Made by a program: the position numbers and the translations under genes. Below, piece by piece: positions 1-8,198 of a stretch of 64,000 nucleotides of DNA; the first letter of the stretch is position 1, and each line of letters begins with the position of its first letter. The stretch comes from UBA2266 sp964406945 (GTDB lineage Bacteria > Planctomycetota > Phycisphaerae > Sedimentisphaerales > Anaerobacaceae): assembly GCA_964406945.1 (NCBI GenBank), contig CAYOTO010000005.1, forward strand, positions 1 to 64,000, written 5' to 3'. Below the pieces are notes generated by a model, which was not told the DNA's origin, ran no database searches, and saw only the letters and a list, made by a program, of their open reading frames with translations.

Positions 1-522
1 CGAAAGGTAGTGCATATCGAAGCCCCGCAGGACGAGGAGATAGCCGAACTCAACGCCAGACTCAATACGACCTACGTCGGCTACGGGCGTCTGGGCGCAG
101 CCAATAGCCAGCGACAGGCAGCCCAGGATATGAATGCCTCCGATGCATCGGCCGAGGCCGCTATTCAGCGCGCCGTCACCAAGGCAAGCTCCAACTACCG
201 CAACGACTCCTGGGATCTGATTGACGCGGTCAAGAACGACACCGTCGAGCTGGCTGAGATCGAGACTGAAGACCTGCCGGAAGAGATGCGCGAGATGACC
301 GAGGACCAGAAGAAGCAGTACGTCGAAGAAAAGGCCGCAGAGCGGGCCGAGTTGCAGCAGAAGATCCAGGCCCTCAACGAGGCACGCAGAAAGTACGTTG
401 CCCAGCAGATAAAGAAACAATCGAACGATGGAGACACTCTAGGCTCAGCCGTCCTCAAAGCCGTACGCCTCCAGGCCGAAAAGAAGAACTTCGAATTTGA
501 ACAGCCGAAAGCACCGAAGTAG
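1..522 (+). CDS. C-terminal part of a von Willebrand factor type A-like protein (5' truncated)
   Basis: The reading frame is open to the left edge, so the gene begins outside the window and only the last 173 codons are present. The visible part has no vWA metal-binding motif. It is a charged helical tail with the landmarks YRNDSWDLIDA, LPEEMREMT and AERAELQQKIQAL, which I recognise as the C-terminal extension that follows the vWA domain in planctomycete vWA proteins. That is family knowledge, not something proven here. The segment is rich in Glu, Lys and Gln and probably forms a coiled coil near the middle. Such proteins usually carry an N-terminal signal and act outside the cytoplasm, but that part cannot be seen. 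The GTG at 10 is not a credible start because the coding frame continues upstream of it. Confidence 0.6.
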   Translation, partial: RKVVHIEAPQDEEIAELNARLNTTYVGYGRLGAANSQRQAAQDMNASDASAEAAIQRAVTKASSNYRNDSWDLIDAVKNDTVELAEIETEDLPEEMREMTEDQKKQYVEEKAAERAELQQKIQALNEARRKYVAQQIKKQSNDGDTLGSAVLKAVRLQAEKKNFEFEQPKAPK

Positions 523-557
523 CTCCGATAGGCCTGTCATCCTGCGACGCCTCACAT

Positions 558-584
558 TGTCATTCTGAGCGCAGCGAAGAATCT
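558..584. repeat. Dispersed intergenic repeat of the TCATTCTGAGCG...GAAGAATCT type
   Basis: The segment reads TGTCATTCTGAGCGCAGCG followed by AAGAATCT. This unit is familiar as a short dispersed intergenic element in many bacterial genomes. Only one copy occurs in this window, so its repeat status here rests on recognition alone. It lies in the 349-base gap between the vWA-tail gene and the next gene. Confidence 0.4.
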
Positions 585-768
585 GGACACAAAAGAGATT
601 GCACAACGGAGTTCCCGTCGAACCATTTTCCTTCGGCGGGATCTCCGAATTTTCAAGTCGAACCATCATCCGGGTAACCGACAGGAGATTCCCCCAGTTT
701 ACTGCAGATTTGTGTTGAACATCCGTAGGAATTTGGCGATAGTAGCTATACGGTTGAACTATCAGGCC

Positions 769-799
769 CCCGGCTTTACAGCAGAGTCGGGCTTTTTTT
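769..799 (+). terminator. Rho-independent terminator, 73 bases before the next start codon
   Basis: A 9-base-pair stem, CCCGGCTTT paired with AGAGTCGGG (two G-T pairs), has a 5-base loop. It is followed by C and seven T residues. It is 247 bases downstream of the vWA-tail gene and 73 bases upstream of ATG 872, so it may end the upstream transcript or an unidentified short RNA, or act as a leader terminator for the gene at 872. The rest of the gap shows no gene. Confidence 0.65.
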
Positions 800-871
800 G
801 CGGACGCACACATGTTGGAACAAAAACTTTGAGCAGTGAGGTTGAGCTGTCAATGTAGAACGGAATCTAAG

Positions 872-2263
872 ATGGCGATATTCTCTCGAAGATGTGTTCA
901 AGGACTTCTGGATAGAGCCCGCCCCCTGCTGAAAGATGCTTATCAGAAACACTTGGGTAGACTCAACGTGCGAAAAATCAGCACGCAGAGAATAACGGAG
1001 GTTTTATCTGTTGAGTGGGAGTTAGCGGTCTTGGTTGCTCTTGACAGTCTTGGCCAGGTAACTTACGAGGCACCTCCTGGTAAGCTTTCAGACCCGGACG
1101 TCTTGTTTGAGTCTTCCCAAAACGACTTGAAGTTTCTAGCGGATATCACGACTGTTTCCGATCAGAATCATCATAAAGACAACCCTGTTGAGGAGTTTCA
1201 ACGCGAATTGCTTAGGCGTGCTAGCAAGCACAACATTCACACGCACAGACTTAGTTATCACATTGAAGGAGAAGAGGTCGAGGCCGAACGTCGCGCGCTG
1301 CGTCATAATAGTAATCTGACTATGTCGCTAGGTCCGAAGCTGCGTCCAATTACGAAGGATGTCAAGATGCGACTCCGGCTTCCGAAAAAGGACAAGATGT
1401 TCCAATTCGTCAAAACGAATTTCACACCGTTTTTCGAGAAGGTATCACAAAGCCCTGAGGTTGCACACAGCCTCATAATCGATAACGCTAATGCGGGAGT
1501 ATCCCTCGAATACAACCCAAATCAGAAGTATCTCACAGGGCGATGGCTTTCCTATACTGTAACTCATTCGCCTGACAGAAACCCTGTCCATCGAGCACTG
1601 GAAGACAAACGCAAACAACTCTCCAAGTCAGGTTTCAGAGGGATGAGGGGAGTGTTTCTTTGTGACGGGGATTGTCAACTCTTGAAAGACGATGGTTCTG
1701 GAGGTGCAAGCCTGAGCATGGAGGAAGTGCTATGGTATTTCGGCAGACGGAAGCATAATTTGGATTTCGTCTTCGTGCTTAGTGTTCACCAAGAGAATCC
1801 TCCGGTTCTTTTGCCTGGAGCCGGACCTGTTCGAGGGACTGTGGCCATCTGGACTAGTGACGCCATATCAGCGGCAAGGCCCTACTTCGAATGGTTGGCG
1901 GGGGTCTTGTCAAAATCTCTCCCGCCCGTCAAACGCACACCTGCTAATGCTCGAACACTGGTGGCGCGAACAAATGGATGTGGCGATTCCTCATTTCAGG
2001 GAGGCGGTACTGTGACCAATGAATCAATTACGATATCGAGCCGGGCGTTCCATATGTTTCTGGCAGGCGAAGTCGATTACGAGCGATTTTGTAATGAGAA
2101 TCCAGTCGTTAAACCTAGGGGAAATGAGAACATCTTCAGGACAATGCTGCGGCGCGGCAGGCTGATCAAATCTGTACGAGTCCAAGAATGTCCAACAGAA
2201 GATGACGATTGGGTTACTATTGAGTTTGGACTTCCCGACCCTGCCATATCCTCCTATCGATGA
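872..2263 (+). CDS. Orphan protein with a possible restriction-nuclease-like N-terminal fold
   Basis: I do not recognise a named family. The protein is 463 residues from ATG 872; a GTG at 836 would add 12 residues but has no better start signal. Near the N terminus the order E50 (in VEWELAVL), D74-P75-D76 (in SDPDVLFE) and D91 (in FLADITTV) resembles the spacing of PD-(D/E)xK nucleases, but the usual xK after the second acid is missing: the motif reads D-I-T. A later segment, RALEDKRKQLSKSGF then GVFLCDGDC, looks like a second conserved block. There is no signal peptide or membrane segment. Codon use and base composition are clearly more A+T-rich than in the flanking genes, which suggests recent acquisition. 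The 3' end overlaps the convergent DUF362 gene by 10 bases. It could be a solitary defence nuclease, but this is inference. Confidence 0.55.
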   Translation: MAIFSRRCVQGLLDRARPLLKDAYQKHLGRLNVRKISTQRITEVLSVEWELAVLVALDSLGQVTYEAPPGKLSDPDVLFESSQNDLKFLADITTVSDQNHHKDNPVEEFQRELLRRASKHNIHTHRLSYHIEGEEVEAERRALRHNSNLTMSLGPKLRPITKDVKMRLRLPKKDKMFQFVKTNFTPFFEKVSQSPEVAHSLIIDNANAGVSLEYNPNQKYLTGRWLSYTVTHSPDRNPVHRALEDKRKQLSKSGFRGMRGVFLCDGDCQLLKDDGSGGASLSMEEVLWYFGRRKHNLDFVFVLSVHQENPPVLLPGAGPVRGTVAIWTSDAISAARPYFEWLAGVLSKSLPPVKRTPANARTLVARTNGCGDSSFQGGGTVTNESITISSRAFHMFLAGEVDYERFCNENPVVKPRGNENIFRTMLRRGRLIKSVRVQECPTEDDDWVTIEFGLPDPAISSYR

Positions 2264-3066
2264 GGTTGACTCCTATCCTCGCTGAGAATTCCTATGTCGT
2301 GCATATCTCCGAGTTTGCCGTTTGCCATTTCGAGGTATTTCAGAGAATTGGGATCGCGGTCCATGAGTTCGCTGCCGATGGCGTCTGTCGCCACGCAGTC
2401 GAAGCCGGCGAGAATCAGGCCGAGATGTTTCGGCGTACCGGATAAATGCATGCCGGTCAGCGCCACGGCCGCGTCGACAACGCACAGGTCGGGCCTTTTG
2501 TAGGTGCAGATATCGACTACAGCCTTGTCGGTCGAGGGCGTATGCAGTTTGCCCTTGTTCCAGCCGTTCTTGTAGAATCTCTCAGGCGCGATGCCGAACA
2601 TGTTCTTCATGGCGATCGTGGTGCCGGTAAAGCTGTGGTGTTTGAGAACCGGGATGGAGATTACGAATGCATCGACCAGAATTTCGGGCATTTGGAACTT
2701 CTCGAGCACCAAAGCGTCTGGATTTCGCAGTTCAACCGCCGGGGCCTCGTTCAGGTCGATAAGCTCAATGCCGCGGTCTTCGGCGAACTTCGTATATCCC
2801 AATTCGTCGAACACGTCAGGCGTTCGGCCGCTGCCGCAGCCCTCGGCTATTGCAATCGAAGCCTGCGTATGCCGCCTGCAGTACTCGTAAACGGCTTCAA
2901 CGGCCCCGAGATTGGTCGTTACCGGCGGCGGCGAAGTGTTTACCAGGTTGGGCTTCAAAATAATCAGCCCCTCGCCGGGCAGCTTTTTTGCCGCTTCGAC
3001 AGCATCCAGGGCCTTGGTTACACTGGTTGAATAATCTGAAAACCTGATTTTTGCTACTTTGCTCAT
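2254..3066 (-). CDS. DUF362 domain-containing protein
   Basis: The 270-residue protein matches the DUF362 family by its opening LIILKPNLV segment, the central VISIPVLKHHSFTG, the AMKNMFGIAP block, and DLCVVDAAVALTG towards the end. DUF362 proteins are often found near iron-sulfur or radical enzymes, but the biochemical role of the family is unsettled. No CxxCxxC ferredoxin motif is present, so this is the short form without a fused cluster domain. The start at 3066 is preferred over an upstream in-frame start at 3126 because AAGGA lies 3 bases before ATG 3066 and family similarity begins there. The gene is convergent with, and overlaps by 10 bases, the orphan gene at 872. No partner genes are adjacent. 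Confidence 0.85.
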   Translation of the reverse strand: MSKVAKIRFSDYSTSVTKALDAVEAAKKLPGEGLIILKPNLVNTSPPPVTTNLGAVEAVYEYCRRHTQASIAIAEGCGSGRTPDVFDELGYTKFAEDRGIELIDLNEAPAVELRNPDALVLEKFQMPEILVDAFVISIPVLKHHSFTGTTIAMKNMFGIAPERFYKNGWNKGKLHTPSTDKAVVDICTYKRPDLCVVDAAVALTGMHLSGTPKHLGLILAGFDCVATDAIGSELMDRDPNSLKYLEMANGKLGDMHDIGILSEDRSQPHR

Positions 3067-3207
3067 AAGTCCTTGCTGGTTCAGAAGATAAGTTAAATAT
3101 GCGGTCTTGCCTACGCGGATATCCACATAACCGTTCGAATCCGGTATTATTCAAGGAAAAAACCTGGGATTGGACGGTCATCGAACAAAATATTCGCCAT
3201 TGCGGTA

Positions 3208-3235
3208 TTGACAGTCAACATTTTTCGGGTAAAAT
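3208..3235 (+). promoter_or_regulatory. Sigma-70-type promoter of the ABC/GldG operon
   Basis: TTGACA at 3208-3213 and TAAAAT at 3230-3235 are separated by 16 bases, in the divergent gap upstream of the ATPase gene. The start codon lies 70 bases downstream of the -10 box. Confidence 0.6.
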
Positions 3236-3305
3236 CTGCTTCCTTCCCAACGGGTCGTAGACCCGGCATTGTGAGAGTAATGGCAAAGCGTTTTTGGAGA
3301 TCGAC

Positions 3306-4043
3306 ATGATTGAAGTCAAAGAACTTCGACGCTCCTTCGGGCCTGTGGTGGCCGTCGACGGCATATCATTCGAGGTCGAAAAGGGCCAGGTCCTTGGCCT
3401 GCTGGGGCCAAACGGCGCCGGCAAGAGCACGGCTATGAAGATGCTGGCGTGCTTCATCAAGCCCGACAGCGGGACCGCCTCGATATGCGGCCACGACATC
3501 CTGACGGACTCCATCGCAGTACGAAGATGCCTGGGATATCTGGCCGAAAACGTTCCCGCCTACAACGAAATGACGGTGGGAACTTTTCTCAAGTTCATCT
3601 GCGATGTGCGTCAAATCAAAGGATCCGCCCGCAAGAAAGCCCTCGACAGGATAGTGCCTCTGTGTGCAATCGATTCGGTCTACCATCAGACCATCGAAAC
3701 GCTCTCGAAAGGCTACAAGCGCCGCGTCGGGCTGGCCCAGGCGCTGATACACGATCCGGACGTGCTGATTCTGGACGAACCCACCGACGGGCTCGATCCC
3801 AATCAGAAGCACGAGGTGCGGCAGCTCATCACCAAGATGAGCAAAGACAAATGCATCATCGTATCGACCCACATCCTCGAAGAGGTCGAAGCCGTCTGCT
3901 CGCGAACCATAATCATCTCAAAAGGCAGAATTCTCGTTGATTCGACTCCCAAGCAGCTCAAACAGAAGCACAATGCGAATCTCGACGAGGTCTTCCGCAA
4001 AATCACGCAGTCCAAGGTGAGCAAAACCGTGGGCGCCGCATAA
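3306..4043 (+). CDS. ABC transporter ATP-binding protein, GldA/ABC-2 type
   Basis: This 245-residue ATPase powers the ABC-2 permease encoded next to it. Walker A is GPNGAGKST at residues 34-42, Walker B is VLILDEPT at 153-160, and the switch histidine is H189 in VSTHI. The signature motif at 133-140 is LSKGYKRR rather than LSGGQ, which is typical of the GldA/NatA branch of ABC-2 ATPases. ATG 3306 is chosen because GGAG precedes it; an in-frame start at 3294 would add four residues. It is the first gene of an operon of four and is followed 25 bases later by the permease. In Bacteroidetes the homologous set GldA-GldF-GldG is linked to gliding motility. In planctomycetes the function is unknown, so a gliding role should not be assumed. 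Confidence 0.93.
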   Translation: MIEVKELRRSFGPVVAVDGISFEVEKGQVLGLLGPNGAGKSTAMKMLACFIKPDSGTASICGHDILTDSIAVRRCLGYLAENVPAYNEMTVGTFLKFICDVRQIKGSARKKALDRIVPLCAIDSVYHQTIETLSKGYKRRVGLAQALIHDPDVLILDEPTDGLDPNQKHEVRQLITKMSKDKCIIVSTHILEEVEAVCSRTIIISKGRILVDSTPKQLKQKHNANLDEVFRKITQSKVSKTVGAA

Positions 4044-4068
4044 CTATTCAACGTAAGGAGCTTTTCTT

Positions 4069-4800
4069 ATGAACAGCTTTCTGGCAGTATTCAAAAGGGA
4101 GCTAAAGGGGTACTTCACAACTCCCCTTGCGTACGTCTTTCTGGTCATATTTCTTTTCTTTTCAGGCTATCTGACGTTCAAGGAGGGATTTTTCGAGATG
4201 CGTCAGGCGGACCTGCGGCCGTTCTTCACGAATCTGCCGCTGCTTTTCGTGTTCATGGTCCCCTCGACCGCCATGCGGCTCTGGGCCGAAGAAAGAAAGA
4301 CCGGCACAATCGAACTGGTATTCACGCTGCCGATAACGATAACCCAGGCTGTACTGGGCAAATTTCTGGCCGCGTGGTTTTTCCTGGTAATCGCCATAGC
4401 CCTGACTTTCCCGCTGGTAATAACCGTCGCCTATCTGGGAAACCCCGACGAAGGCCTTATAGTTACAGGCTATATAGGGTCGGTTCTGATGGCCGGCGGA
4501 TTTCTCGCCATCGGCATGTTTTTCTCGGCGATTACGAAAAACCAGGTAATCAGCTTCGTGCTCTCGGTAGTCGCCTGTGCGGTTCTGGTTTTCGCCGGCA
4601 TGCCGACGACGCTGGACTATCTCAACACCTTCCTGCCGGCGGGTATGATCGGGGCCGTCGAAAGCCTCAGCTTCCAGGCACATTTCGAGTCGATCCAAAG
4701 AGGCGTTATCGAATTTAGAGACCTGTCCTACTTCCTGCTGCTGATTGTCGGCTGGGTGGCAGCATGTATTGTAATCTTGGATGAAAGGAAGGCCGCCTGA
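4069..4800 (+). CDS. ABC-2 type permease, GldF-like
   Basis: The 243-residue integral membrane protein has about six hydrophobic segments, beginning with LAYVFLVIFLFFSGYL near residues 22-37. The conserved block PSTAMRLWAEERKTGTIELV is characteristic of the ABC-2/GldF permease family, where it joins TM2 and TM3 and contacts the ATPase. It follows the ATPase gene by 25 bases with a strong AAGGAG ribosome site. It ends in ATGA, so its stop codon overlaps the start of the GldG-like gene, which points to translational coupling. The substrate is unknown. Confidence 0.9.
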   Translation: MNSFLAVFKRELKGYFTTPLAYVFLVIFLFFSGYLTFKEGFFEMRQADLRPFFTNLPLLFVFMVPSTAMRLWAEERKTGTIELVFTLPITITQAVLGKFLAAWFFLVIAIALTFPLVITVAYLGNPDEGLIVTGYIGSVLMAGGFLAIGMFFSAITKNQVISFVLSVVACAVLVFAGMPTTLDYLNTFLPAGMIGAVESLSFQAHFESIQRGVIEFRDLSYFLLLIVGWVAACIVILDERKAA

Positions 4801-6776
4801 TGAACAGAACGATACGAGCAATTATCGGTGTTATTCTGGTAATGGTCATAACTTTCTGTGCGATAAGCGTCTTCCAGAACATGGGTAAATCGCTCAAGCT
4901 GGACGTTACCGAACAGAAGATTTACACCCTTTCGGACGGCACAAAAGAGATTCTCGGCAAGCTGCATCAGCCGCTGAAAATGAAGCTCTACTACGCCAAG
5001 ACCGCCGCCCTGAAGGGACCTGACCAGATTCGCTTTTTCAATAATTACTACTACTTCGTAAAGGCGCTGCTGGAAGAATACGTGGCGCAGTCGAAAGGCA
5101 TGGTCAACCTGGAGGTCATAGACCCCAGGCCCTATTCGGACGAGGAAGTGGAGGCCCTCGGCTACGGCCTGAAGCGATTCGCGATTACAGAAGAGGAGAA
5201 CTTCTTCTTCGGCCTGGTGGTTCAGACGCCTTTCGGAGTTGAAAAGACGATTCCGTTCTTCTCGCCGGACCGTCAGAATTTCGTCGAGTACGATATCAGC
5301 TATCTTATCGACACGGCGGTGACCAGAGAGAAGAACCGCATCGGCATAATCAGCTCTCTGCCGGTCACAGGCGACGACATGAGCGGCTACATGGCCCAGA
5401 TGATGAGAATGCAGGGCCAGCAGCCCAAGCCCGCCTGGACAATAGTCGAACAGCTTAAATCGCAGTACGAAGTCGAGAAGATCGCAACCGACGTTAACGA
5501 CATTAACGACGTCGACATTCTGCTGGTAATACATCCGAAGGATCTGCCCGAACGCACGCTATTCGCGATAGATCAGTTCATACTCAAGGGCGGGCGGACC
5601 ATTATCTGCGTCGATCCGCATTGCGTCGTCGACCAGCCCAACCGCCAGATGCAGATGCAAATGCAAAGGCCCCAGAGCCAGAGTTCCGAACTGAACCGTC
5701 TTACCAGGACCTGGGGCCTGGAAATGCCCGAAAACACTTTTGCCGGCGATAGAGCGCTGGCGCTGAGCGCTTCGGTTTCGCCGAATCAGAGGGCCGAACC
5801 CATCATCGGATACCTGGGTCTCACTAAGCCGGAGTGCTTCAATCAGGATAACGCCATAACGAGCGAATTGAACCAGGTTCGCGTGATTTTTGCCGGGGCA
5901 TTGCAGGAAACGGCGAAAGACCCGAACGAATCTTCGAACATCGAGCTGATACCGTTGGTTGAGACCACCGACAAAGGCAACACCTGGACGGTCTCAAGCC
6001 CGTACGAGCTTATGATGCCGAATCCGAGCAGGCTGATGGAGAAATTCTTCGAAGGCAGCAGGCCGGTCAGAATGGGATACCTGGTAACCGGTAAACTCGA
6101 GAGCAGTTTTCCCAACGGCATTTCGATTGAGGTCGACGACCCGAACAGTCCCGATCCCAACGAGCCTGCTAAGATTCAAAAGCAGATTACGGGCCTGGCC
6201 AGGGCCAAGGAAGACTGTGTGGTGGTTGTTTACTCCGACGTCGATTTTATGACCGACAGAGTTGCATACCAAAACTCGCTGTTCGGCAAAGCGGTGGTGG
6301 GCGATAACAGCGCGATGCTGCTCAATACGATTGAAGACCTCGGCGGCTCCAGTGAGCTTATCAAGATAAGGTCGCGAGGCAACTTCCGAAGACCGTTTAC
6401 GGTCGTGGATGAAATCGAAGAGCAGGCCGAGGCCGAAACCGCCGAAAAAGTGCAACGGCTCAACGACGAGATCGAAGGATTCAACAAGCGGATCCAGGAG
6501 ATACTTAGCACGGCCCAGCAGGGTCAGTCCGACGAACTGGTTGGTTCGTCTATAATCCGCGAACAGAAGAAACTGGAACTGCAGAAACGCCAGGCCCAGA
6601 AGGAGCTTAACGAAGTTCGTCTGCAAAGACGCCGGCGTATCGAGGCGCTCGGTAACAAGCTGCGGAACTTCTCCATGCTGCTTGTGCCGGCGGTTATTCT
6701 GGTGCTCGCAATTCTACTGGAACTGCGTCGGAGCATGCGGAGAAGGCATTACATAAGTCACGCAAGTGACGCCTGA
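4800..6776 (+). CDS. GldG-family ABC transport auxiliary protein
   Basis: The 658-residue protein has one membrane segment near the N terminus (about residues 4-24), a long extracytoplasmic part, and a second membrane segment near the C terminus (LVPAVILVLAILLEL), just before a basic tail. The opening LDVTEQKIYTLSDGTKEIL and the segment FVEYDISYLI identify the GldG/ABC-transporter auxiliary family (PF09822 type). The region around residues 530-620 is rich in Glu, Gln and Arg and predicts a coiled coil. Its start overlaps the permease stop (ATGA). Proteins of this kind are thought to assemble with the ABC-2 permease as a periplasmic module, but the transported ligand is not known. Many short repeats of Asp-Pro-Asn occur in loops, a trait shared with other proteins in the window. 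Confidence 0.88.
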   Translation: MNRTIRAIIGVILVMVITFCAISVFQNMGKSLKLDVTEQKIYTLSDGTKEILGKLHQPLKMKLYYAKTAALKGPDQIRFFNNYYYFVKALLEEYVAQSKGMVNLEVIDPRPYSDEEVEALGYGLKRFAITEEENFFFGLVVQTPFGVEKTIPFFSPDRQNFVEYDISYLIDTAVTREKNRIGIISSLPVTGDDMSGYMAQMMRMQGQQPKPAWTIVEQLKSQYEVEKIATDVNDINDVDILLVIHPKDLPERTLFAIDQFILKGGRTIICVDPHCVVDQPNRQMQMQMQRPQSQSSELNRLTRTWGLEMPENTFAGDRALALSASVSPNQRAEPIIGYLGLTKPECFNQDNAITSELNQVRVIFAGALQETAKDPNESSNIELIPLVETTDKGNTWTVSSPYELMMPNPSRLMEKFFEGSRPVRMGYLVTGKLESSFPNGISIEVDDPNSPDPNEPAKIQKQITGLARAKEDCVVVVYSDVDFMTDRVAYQNSLFGKAVVGDNSAMLLNTIEDLGGSSELIKIRSRGNFRRPFTVVDEIEEQAEAETAEKVQRLNDEIEGFNKRIQEILSTAQQGQSDELVGSSIIREQKKLELQKRQAQKELNEVRLQRRRRIEALGNKLRNFSMLLVPAVILVLAILLELRRSMRRRHYISHASDA

Positions 6777-6816
6777 TAAGTTCTTTGACCAACGATTGCC
6801 TCCAGGAGTTTATACT

Positions 6817-8115
6817 ATGAGCAACAAAACACTCGCAATACTGGCAGTAGTCGCAGCCGTGATGGTGGTCTGGGCGGTTGTCCAGTCGAAAGTCGCGTCT
6901 CAGCAGGGAGCCGAACCGACCGGCGTCACCTATCTCATTCAGGGCCTGGACCCGGACGATATCGGCGCCATCGTACTGGGCGCCGGCGAAGACGAAGTCA
7001 AACTCGAGCGCCAGGGCCGCGGATTCGTGGTTACGAACAAGGATAACTACCCCGCGGATATCAGCAAGATCAACGAGCTGATCACCGACTGTCTCAAGAT
7101 TCAGACCAGCGAACTCGTTACCTCGGACCCGGACAATCACGAGGATCTCGAAGTCAACGAAGCCGACGCCAGAAGCGTCGTAAAGTTTCTCAAGGCCGAC
7201 CCCAACGCGCCGATTCTGGCCGGGGTTGTGATCGGCAAGTCTCGCGAGCAGGGCGAAGGCTCCTATGTTCGCCTGCTGGCTCCGGATGCCAAGACTTCCA
7301 ACAAGGTCTACATCGGCAGCGAGATCCCGTGGCTAAACACCGGCGAAACCGATTACATCGATAAGGAAATCACCGACATCGAGCGGGACGAGATCGAGCA
7401 GGTTACTGTCGCATCGGCGGATGAAACGTATACACTGAGGATCAAGGAACCCAACAGCACGGAGATAATGCTGGATAATATGCCGGAAGGCAAAGAACTT
7501 AAGACGTCCGACGCCGAGTCGACCTTCACCGCACTCATGGATCTGCGTTTCGATGATGTCCGCAGGGCAGGCAGCGAACTCAACTTCGACCGACGTTACG
7601 TCTGCAAGCTCAAGAATTCGGTCGTCTACACGCTCGGAATCGCCGAACAGGACGAGAAGACTTTCGTCACCTGCACCGCCGAGTACACCGGCGAGGTCCC
7701 CAAAACCGTGGGCAAAGACGACGACGAAGCCGAATTGAAGAAAAAGGAAGCGAAACTGCTGGCCAACGATACCGCCAAAGAATTCGCGGCCAAACATCGC
7801 GGCTGGGTGTACGAGATTGCCGACTACAAGGCCAAGTACCTCAAATACGCCGTGGCCGATATTACCGAAGACATCGAAGAGCCTAACGAACCGGCCGATA
7901 CGGCCTCGACCGTGACCGGCGAAGCGACCGTAGAGGAAGCAACGACGACTTCAGAGGATTCATCCTCCACAGATAACGCCGACGAGGCGGAGTCGACAAC
8001 TGAACCGGCCGAAGACAACGACGCGCCAGCGGATGCCGCAACAACGCCGCCTGCAGATGAGCCGACCGAACCCGCCATGCAGGAGGCGACAGACCCCAAC
8101 ACCGCCGGCAATTAG
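6817..8115 (+). CDS. DUF4340 domain-containing membrane-anchored protein
   Basis: This is the last gene of the ABC/GldG operon and encodes 432 residues. An N-terminal membrane segment (about residues 4-21, LAILAVVAAVMVVWAVV) anchors an extracytoplasmic region in which blocks of the DUF4340 family can be recognised, for example ERQGRGFVVTNKDNYPAD and the later YIGSEIPWLN. The last 80 residues are a low-complexity tail of Glu, Thr, Ala, Pro and Asp that is probably disordered. ATG 6817 is chosen because it has a CAGGAG site, whereas an ATG at 6766 would overlap gldG and lack one. DUF4340 proteins regularly sit beside GldF/GldG pairs, so a shared complex is likely. Its role is unknown. The operon ends at the terminator just downstream. 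Confidence 0.85.
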   Translation: MSNKTLAILAVVAAVMVVWAVVQSKVASQQGAEPTGVTYLIQGLDPDDIGAIVLGAGEDEVKLERQGRGFVVTNKDNYPADISKINELITDCLKIQTSELVTSDPDNHEDLEVNEADARSVVKFLKADPNAPILAGVVIGKSREQGEGSYVRLLAPDAKTSNKVYIGSEIPWLNTGETDYIDKEITDIERDEIEQVTVASADETYTLRIKEPNSTEIMLDNMPEGKELKTSDAESTFTALMDLRFDDVRRAGSELNFDRRYVCKLKNSVVYTLGIAEQDEKTFVTCTAEYTGEVPKTVGKDDDEAELKKKEAKLLANDTAKEFAAKHRGWVYEIADYKAKYLKYAVADITEDIEEPNEPADTASTVTGEATVEEATTTSEDSSSTDNADEAESTTEPAEDNDAPADAATTPPADEPTEPAMQEATDPNTAGN

Positions 8116-8137
8116 CAGCAGCGGCTATATTAACAAC

Positions 8138-8171
8138 AAAAAGGGGCACGCTTGAAAACGTGCCCCTTTTT
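8138..8171. terminator. Bidirectional rho-independent terminator
   Basis: A perfect 13-base-pair stem, AAAAAGGGGCACG paired with CGTGCCCCTTTTT, has an 8-base loop. It sits between convergent genes ending at 8115 and 8199. The A-run and T-run make it work on both strands, closing both transcripts. Confidence 0.9.
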
Positions 8172-8198
8172 GATTAAGCGGTTATTGTCAAACTGTGA

